From positions 1 to 9,489 of the forward strand of contig JAEWFB010000301.1 of assembly GCA_023389095.1 (NCBI GenBank): DNA of 9,489 nucleotides, in the 5' to 3' direction. The first letter of the stretch is position 1, and every line of letters begins with the position of its first letter. The notes under the pieces are model-generated. The model ran no database searches. It had not been told where the DNA came from and saw only the letters and a list, made by a program, of their open reading frames with translations. Positions 6,445 through 9,489 of the stretch are shown here, one piece after another. The stretch comes from Actinomycetes bacterium. Its GTDB lineage: Bacteria > Actinomycetota > Actinomycetes > Actinomycetales > Dermatophilaceae. The position numbers and the translations under genes are program-made.

Positions 6445-7799
6445 CCCCGTCCGGACACCCCGACCTCGACACCGCCGCGCCGACGGCCCAGCGCCGCGAC
6501 ATCCTGCATCTCGCGGTCCCGGCCTTCCTCGCGCTCATCGCCGAGCCGCTCTTCCTGCTCGCCGACTCCGCGATCGTCGGCCACCTCGGCACGGCACAGC
6601 TCGCCGGCCTCGGGGTCGCGAGCGGTGCGCTCGTCACCGCCGCAGGCATCTTCGTCTTCCTCGCCTACGGCACGACGAGCGTCGTGGCCCGCCACCTGGG
6701 CGCGGGCGACGACCGCGCCGCGATCGGCGCCGGCATCGACGGGCTGTGGCTCGCCCTCGGCCTCGGCGCCGCCACCGCGGTCGGCACCGCCGTCGCAGCG
6801 CGCCCGATCTGCGCCGCGTTCGGCGCCTCGCCGGCCGCCCTCGAGCAGGCGACCACCTACCTGCGCATCTCGGCCCTCGGCCTGCCGGCGATGCTCGTCA
6901 TCCTGGCCGTCACCGGCGTGCTGCGCGGCCTGCAGGACACCACGACGCCACTCGTCGCGTCCGTTGTCGGCTTCGGCGCCAACATCGCCCTCAACCTCCT
7001 GTTCGTCTACGGGTTGCACTGGGGCATCGCCGGATCCGCGTGGGGCACCGTCATCGCCCAGACCGGCATGGCAGCCGGCCTCGTCGCCGTCCTGCTCGTC
7101 AAGGCGCGCGCCCGCCACGCCCGGCTGCGACCGCATCCCGGGCGGGTGCTCGCGGCGGCCCGCACCGGTGTCCCGCTGCTCGTGCGCACGCTCGCGCTGC
7201 GCGCGACCCTCCTCGTCACGACCTGGGTGGCGGCCTCGCTGGGCGACGTCCCGCTCGCCGCCCACCAGGTGGCGATGACGGTGTGGTCCTTCCTCGCCTT
7301 CGCCCTCGACGCCCTCGCCATCGCCGCTCAGGCCATCACCGGCCGCTCCCTCGGCGCCGGCGACCGCGAAGCCGTGCGCGCCGCGATGGGCACCATGGTG
7401 CGCTGGGGCGTGTGGGGCGGCCTTGCGGTCGGCCTGGTCGTCGCCGCGCTGCACGGCGTGCTCCCCGGCCTCTTCACGAACGACCCCGCCGTGCAAGAGG
7501 CCCTCGGGGCGGCGCTCGTCGTCGTCGGCCTGGGCCAGGCCGTGGCCGGCTACGTCTTCGTCCTCGACGGCGTGCTCATCGGTGCGGGCGACGGACGCTG
7601 GCTGGCCTGGGGCATGGTCCTGACGTTCGTCGCCTACCTGCCCGTCATCCTCGCCGTGCGGGCCTCTGGCCCGAGCGGCTCACCGGTGCACGACGTCGTC
7701 GTGCTCTGGCTCGCGTTCACGGTCTTCATGGTGGTCCGCGGCGCCGGTCTGTGGTGGCGCGCCCGCCGCGACGACTGGATGGTCGTCGGCGCCCGCTGA
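6441..7799 (+). CDS. MATE-family efflux transporter (DinF-like)
   Basis: A 452-residue integral membrane antiporter of the MATE family, which exports cationic or toxic compounds using a proton or sodium gradient. About twelve hydrophobic segments can be followed from residue 25 to 440. The N-terminal half carries LAVPAFLALIAEPLFLLADS followed by AIVGHLGTAQLAGLG, the signature of the DinF branch; the second half repeats the fold (for example DVPLAAHQVAMTVWSF). Internal sequences such as GVLRGLQDTTTPL and LNLLFVYGLHWGIAGSAWGT are also typical of this branch. The ATG overlaps the stop of the AlkD-like gene by four bases, indicating one operon. DinF genes in other bacteria are damage-inducible, which fits pairing with a DNA-repair enzyme, but the exported substrate here is unknown. 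Confidence 0.94.
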   Translation: MTPSGHPDLDTAAPTAQRRDILHLAVPAFLALIAEPLFLLADSAIVGHLGTAQLAGLGVASGALVTAAGIFVFLAYGTTSVVARHLGAGDDRAAIGAGIDGLWLALGLGAATAVGTAVAARPICAAFGASPAALEQATTYLRISALGLPAMLVILAVTGVLRGLQDTTTPLVASVVGFGANIALNLLFVYGLHWGIAGSAWGTVIAQTGMAAGLVAVLLVKARARHARLRPHPGRVLAAARTGVPLLVRTLALRATLLVTTWVAASLGDVPLAAHQVAMTVWSFLAFALDALAIAAQAITGRSLGAGDREAVRAAMGTMVRWGVWGGLAVGLVVAALHGVLPGLFTNDPAVQEALGAALVVVGLGQAVAGYVFVLDGVLIGAGDGRWLAWGMVLTFVAYLPVILAVRASGPSGSPVHDVVVLWLAFTVFMVVRGAGLWWRARRDDWMVVGAR

Positions 7800-7954
7800 C
7801 GCGCACCTTCTGACGGGCACCCGCTCCCGCCCCCCGTCCCGCCGCCCCGTCCCGCGTCCTGTCCCACCACGCCGTCTGGCGTCCCGTCCCGGAGTCCTAG
7901 GCAACTGCTACGCCCTTTTCAGGGTTCTTTAAGGTCCGGCGTTCATAGTCGTAC
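7800..7954. other. Gene-free stretch with a C-rich, G-poor run; possible Rho-dependent termination zone
   Basis: I see no credible gene here. Positions 7819-7870 contain 34 C and 9 G in 52 bases on the plus strand, an unusual strand bias that begins soon after the MATE stop. Such C-rich, G-poor transcripts are what Rho loads onto. A short hairpin (ACGCC-GTCT-GGCGT, 7869-7882) follows without a T-tract. Further on, 7910-7950 is AT-richer than the surroundings and may hold a promoter for the RNA described next: CATAGT at 7944-7949 and TAAGGT at 7930-7935 are candidate -10 boxes, both without a good -35. Confidence 0.4.
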
Positions 7955-8069
7955 TCGTGAGTTGCTCCTGTGCGACTCGGTGACCTCCTCCCCCTGTCGG
8001 GTCACCGCGTCAAGGGCACCCGCCCCCGCTGGTCGAGTTCGGCGACGTGACCAGCGGGGGCGGGTTTTT
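7955..8069 (+). ncRNA. Candidate small structured RNA with a C-rich loop
   Basis: Three successive hairpins fill the stretch and the last is an intrinsic terminator. Hairpin 1 is GAGTTGC-TCCTGT-GCGACTC (7958-7977, one G-U pair). Hairpin 2 has an eight-base perfect stem, CGGTGACC (7978-7985) with GGTCACCG (8000-8007), enclosing a 14-base loop containing CCTCCCCCTGT. Hairpin 3 is the terminator at 8019-8064. There is no reading frame with coding character, and the nearest plus-strand gene ends at 7799. An independent transcript of about 110-120 bases is the simplest explanation. The C-rich loop recalls the actinobacterial 6C RNA class, but hairpin 1 lacks a C-run, so membership is uncertain. 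The alternative is a long structured 3' end of the MATE transcript. Confidence 0.45.
8019..8069 (+). terminator. Strong intrinsic terminator
   Basis: Sixteen-base perfectly complementary arms (8019-8034, CCCGCCCCCGCTGGTC, and 8049-8064) enclose a 14-base loop and are followed directly by TTTTT (8065-8069). The T-tract is present only on the plus strand, so it stops plus-strand transcription. It lies 220 bases past the MATE stop, further than expected if it served only that gene, and stands between this transcript and the converging kinase gene. Confidence 0.9.
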
Positions 8070-8107
8070 CTCTGTCCCGGGCACTGCGTCCGCCGCGGGT
8101 CTGCGCG

Positions 8108-9112
8108 TCAGCCGGCCCACTCGGCCACGGCGACGTCGGACAGCAGCGCGCTGACCTCGGCCGTCGTCGGCATCGCCGTCGAGCTCTCGAGACGGCCGGC
8201 GACGATGGCGCCGGCGACGCTCGCGAAGTGGATCACGCGCTCGAGGTCCCACCCGGCGAGCAGCCCGTGCACGAGCGCGCCGCCGAAGGCGTCACCCGCC
8301 CCGAGGCCGTTGACGACCTGGACCGGGAAGGGCGCGACGCGCACCGTGGCCTCCGGCGTCATCGCGAGGACCCCGCCCGGGCCCAGCTTGACCACGGCCA
8401 GCTCGAGCCCCGCCTCGAGCAGCGCGGCGGCCGCCCGCTCGGGGCGGCGCTCCCCCGTGGCGACCTCGCACTCGTCGAGGTTGCCGACCGCGACGGTGAC
8501 GTGCTCGAGGGCCCGGCGCACGAGGCCCGGCGCCTCGTCGGGACGGGGCCAGAGCGTCGGGCGGTGGTCGAGGTCGAGGATCGTCAGCGGGCGCCGTCCG
8601 CGCTCGCGCCAGGCGGCGAAGTGCGCCTCCCGGCTTGGTTCCTGGCTGAGGCCCGTCACTGTGGCCCAGTACACCTCGGCTTCCCGAATCGCTTGCAGCG
8701 GAATGGATTCCGCAGTGATGAGCAGGTCCGGAGCGATGGGGTAGCGGTAGAACCAGATCGGGAAGTGGTCCGGCGGGAAGACCTCGCAGAAGGTCACCGG
8801 CGTCGGCGGTCCCCCGGCGATGGTCTGGACGTAGGCGTCGTCGACGCCGAGCTGCAGCAGCTCGCGGTGCACGTACCGGCCGAACGCGTCGTCGGCCGTG
8901 GCGCTGACGAGTGCGCAGCGCCGTCCGTGCCGCGCCGCGGCCACCGCGACGTTGGCCGCGCCACCGCCGAGGAACTTCTCGAAGGTGCGCACCTCGTCGA
9001 GCGTCACCCCGTGCTGGAGCGGGTAGAGGTCGACGCCGACGCGACCGATGGCCACGAGGTCGTGACTCGCGCGGCGGGCGCCTTCGCCCCGGGCCTCGTG
9101 CGACGGTCCCAT
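8108..9112 (-). CDS. iolC: 5-dehydro-2-deoxygluconokinase (PfkB family, IolC-like)
   Basis: A 334-residue PfkB/ribokinase-family sugar kinase. IolC phosphorylates 5-dehydro-2-deoxy-D-gluconate in myo-inositol catabolism, giving the product that the aldolase IolJ then splits. Family-specific blocks are HDLVAIGRVGVDLYPLQHGV (17-36), FEKFLGGGAANVAVAAARHG (44-63), and PPDHFPIWFYRYPIAPDL (113-130), the last being characteristic of IolC rather than other PfkB kinases. The catalytic PfkB signature VNGLGAGDAFGGALVHG (267-283) holds the base Asp274 and anion hole GAGD. The ATG at 9112 is supported by a TANNNT box six bases upstream and no ribosome-binding site, implying a leaderless message; the first 16 residues precede the conserved domain. 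It is divergent from an importer lipoprotein with LacI-type operators, which fits an inositol or polyol locus. Confidence 0.9.
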   Translation of the reverse strand: MGPSHEARGEGARRASHDLVAIGRVGVDLYPLQHGVTLDEVRTFEKFLGGGAANVAVAAARHGRRCALVSATADDAFGRYVHRELLQLGVDDAYVQTIAGGPPTPVTFCEVFPPDHFPIWFYRYPIAPDLLITAESIPLQAIREAEVYWATVTGLSQEPSREAHFAAWRERGRRPLTILDLDHRPTLWPRPDEAPGLVRRALEHVTVAVGNLDECEVATGERRPERAAAALLEAGLELAVVKLGPGGVLAMTPEATVRVAPFPVQVVNGLGAGDAFGGALVHGLLAGWDLERVIHFASVAGAIVAGRLESSTAMPTTAEVSALLSDVAVAEWAG

Positions 9113-9118
9113 GGGACC

Positions 9119-9124
9119 ACGCTA
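9119..9124 (-). promoter_or_regulatory. -10 box of a probable leaderless promoter for iolC
   Basis: Read on the minus strand, TAGCGT lies exactly six bases (GGTCCC) before the ATG at 9112. This is the fourth TANNNT-N6-ATG arrangement in the window. No clear -35 is seen. The LacI-type operators lie about 140 bases further upstream, so direct control of this promoter by them would require looping or a separate site. Confidence 0.55.
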
Positions 9125-9228
9125 GACGCGTCTGCCCGGCACAGCACCCCGCTGGTCGGGCCGAAGACGGGCCGGCGGCGTTCTCGGCCGCGCGCCGACC
9201 GACGCGGATCACGGAATGGTCACGCCTC

Positions 9229-9258
9229 TTGACCGGCATGCCCGTCAGCCTCCATTCT
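9229..9258 (+). promoter_or_regulatory. Candidate promoter for the lipoprotein gene
   Basis: TTGACC (9229-9234) and a weak CATTCT (9253-9258) are separated by 18 bases. Transcription would begin near 9265, within the first LacI-type operator. The -10 match is only moderate, so the position is inferred partly from the operator layout. Confidence 0.45.
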
Positions 9259-9263
9259 CTCCC

Positions 9264-9279
9264 GTGAGAGCGCTCTCAC
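9264..9279. promoter_or_regulatory. LacI-type operator 1 (perfect 16-bp palindrome)
   Basis: GTGAGAGCGCTCTCAC is perfectly palindromic and contains the central CG step and GAGCGCTC core common to LacI/GalR-family operators in actinobacteria. It sits at the predicted transcription start of the lipoprotein gene, where a bound repressor would block transcription. No LacI gene is in the window. Confidence 0.85.
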
Positions 9280-9295
9280 ACTGTCTGTTCACGCA

Positions 9296-9311
9296 GGGAG
9301 AGCGCTCCCAC
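9296..9311. promoter_or_regulatory. LacI-type operator 2 (imperfect palindrome)
   Basis: GGGAGAGCGCTCCCAC shares the AGAGCGCTC core with operator 1; one mismatched pair lies at 9299/9308 and another at 9297/9310. Its centre is 32 bases from that of operator 1, close to three helical turns, so two repressor dimers would bind the same face of the DNA. It lies between the predicted transcription start and the ribosome-binding site. Confidence 0.8.
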
Positions 9312-9344
9312 ACCACACTGGGCAGAGACCGAAGGAGCTCTCCG

Positions 9345-9489
9345 ATGACAGCCCGCACCTCCCGTACCGGCACCCGCCTGACGCGTCCCCGGAACGTCGC
9401 GCTCGCCACCATCACCGTCGGTCTGCTGGCGCTCACGGCGTGCAGCTCGGGCAGCGCCGACGCCGGACCCGCGACCCAGGCCGGCGCCG
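9345..9489 (+). CDS. Lipoprotein, probable ABC-transporter solute-binding protein (N-terminus only)
   Basis: Only the first 48 residues are in the window. They form a lipoprotein signal peptide: a basic start (Arg4, Arg7, Arg11, Arg14, Arg16), a hydrophobic core (about residues 17-32) and the lipobox LTAC with lipidated Cys33, followed by a Ser/Gly/Ala-rich linker. The ATG is well supported by GAAGGAG (9331-9337) seven bases upstream. An exported lipoprotein directly behind paired LacI-type operators is most often the solute-binding component of an ABC sugar importer, and the divergent iolC-like gene suggests inositol or a related polyol. The ligand-binding domain itself is not visible, so this function rests on context. 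Confidence 0.8.
   Translation, partial: MTARTSRTGTRLTRPRNVALATITVGLLALTACSSGSADAGPATQAGA

Noticed and set aside
5991..7496. A 501-codon minus-strand open frame opposite the AlkD-like and MATE genes
   Set aside because: It crosses the boundary of two real genes and translates to a Gly/Asp/Arg-rich sequence with no recognisable domain.
4124..7799. A functional link between alkB and the AlkD-like gene based on similar names
   Set aside because: The first acts on alkanes and the second on alkylated DNA. They are divergent with separate promoters, and no shared operator is visible.
8019..8064. Terminator serving the minus-strand iolC gene
   Set aside because: The stem is symmetric, but the minus strand has no T-tract after the hairpin, so it is directional for the plus strand.
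7962..8744. A 260-codon plus-strand open frame running through the terminator into the kinase gene
   Set aside because: It reads through the sRNA hairpins and the terminator and then opposite iolC; its Ser/Arg/Pro-rich product is typical of a high-GC out-of-frame translation.

Overview
This is a GC-rich actinobacterial chromosome segment. The clues are uniformly high GC with strong third-position bias, actinobacterial families (DUF2277, an AlkB-rubredoxin fusion, a ROK regulator), and several genes that look leaderless, with a TANNNT -10 box six bases before an ATG. A micrococcalean relative such as an Intrasporangiaceae member would fit, but the genus cannot be fixed from the sequence alone. 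I see no transposase, phage gene, tRNA, rRNA or CRISPR array.

Layout, left to right. (1) 1-1103, minus: a ROK-family sugar-responsive repressor, cut by the left edge, with a perfect 19-bp palindrome just upstream of its GTG start. (2) 1227-3390, plus: a small DUF2277 protein, a membrane-anchored metallophosphoesterase and a METTL7/UbiE-like SAM methyltransferase. (3) 3391-3510: a convergent junction holding three tandem 26-bp repeats and an overlapping inverted copy. (4) 5566-3511, minus: an alkane-degradation operon made of an alkane 1-monooxygenase fused to a C-terminal rubredoxin, followed by a TetR regulator. Its promoter is covered by two similar operator-like inverted repeats 30 bp apart. 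(5) 5704-7799, plus: an AlkD-type DNA alkylation-repair glycosylase overlapping by 4 bp a DinF-like MATE exporter. (6) 7800-8107: a gene-free stretch with a C-rich, G-poor run, then an apparent small structured RNA ending in a strong intrinsic terminator. (7) 9112-8108, minus: an IolC-like 5-dehydro-2-deoxygluconokinase. (8) 9345-9489, plus: the start of a lipoprotein, probably the solute-binding protein of an ABC sugar/polyol importer, preceded by two LacI-type operators 32 bp apart.

How the parts work together. The alkane operon is a self-contained oxidation module: the electron carrier is fused to the hydroxylase, and the downstream TetR gene probably represses its own operon. The AlkD-MATE pair suggests a stress or DNA-damage operon. 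The divergent kinase and lipoprotein look like the edge of a myo-inositol or related polyol cluster continuing to the right. The ROK gene probably controls a sugar locus to the left. Most genes are well-known families. The least explained elements are intergenic: the putative sRNA at 7955-8069, the 26-bp repeats, the twin alkB operators and the fixed-spacing leaderless promoters. I found no convincing new multi-gene system.
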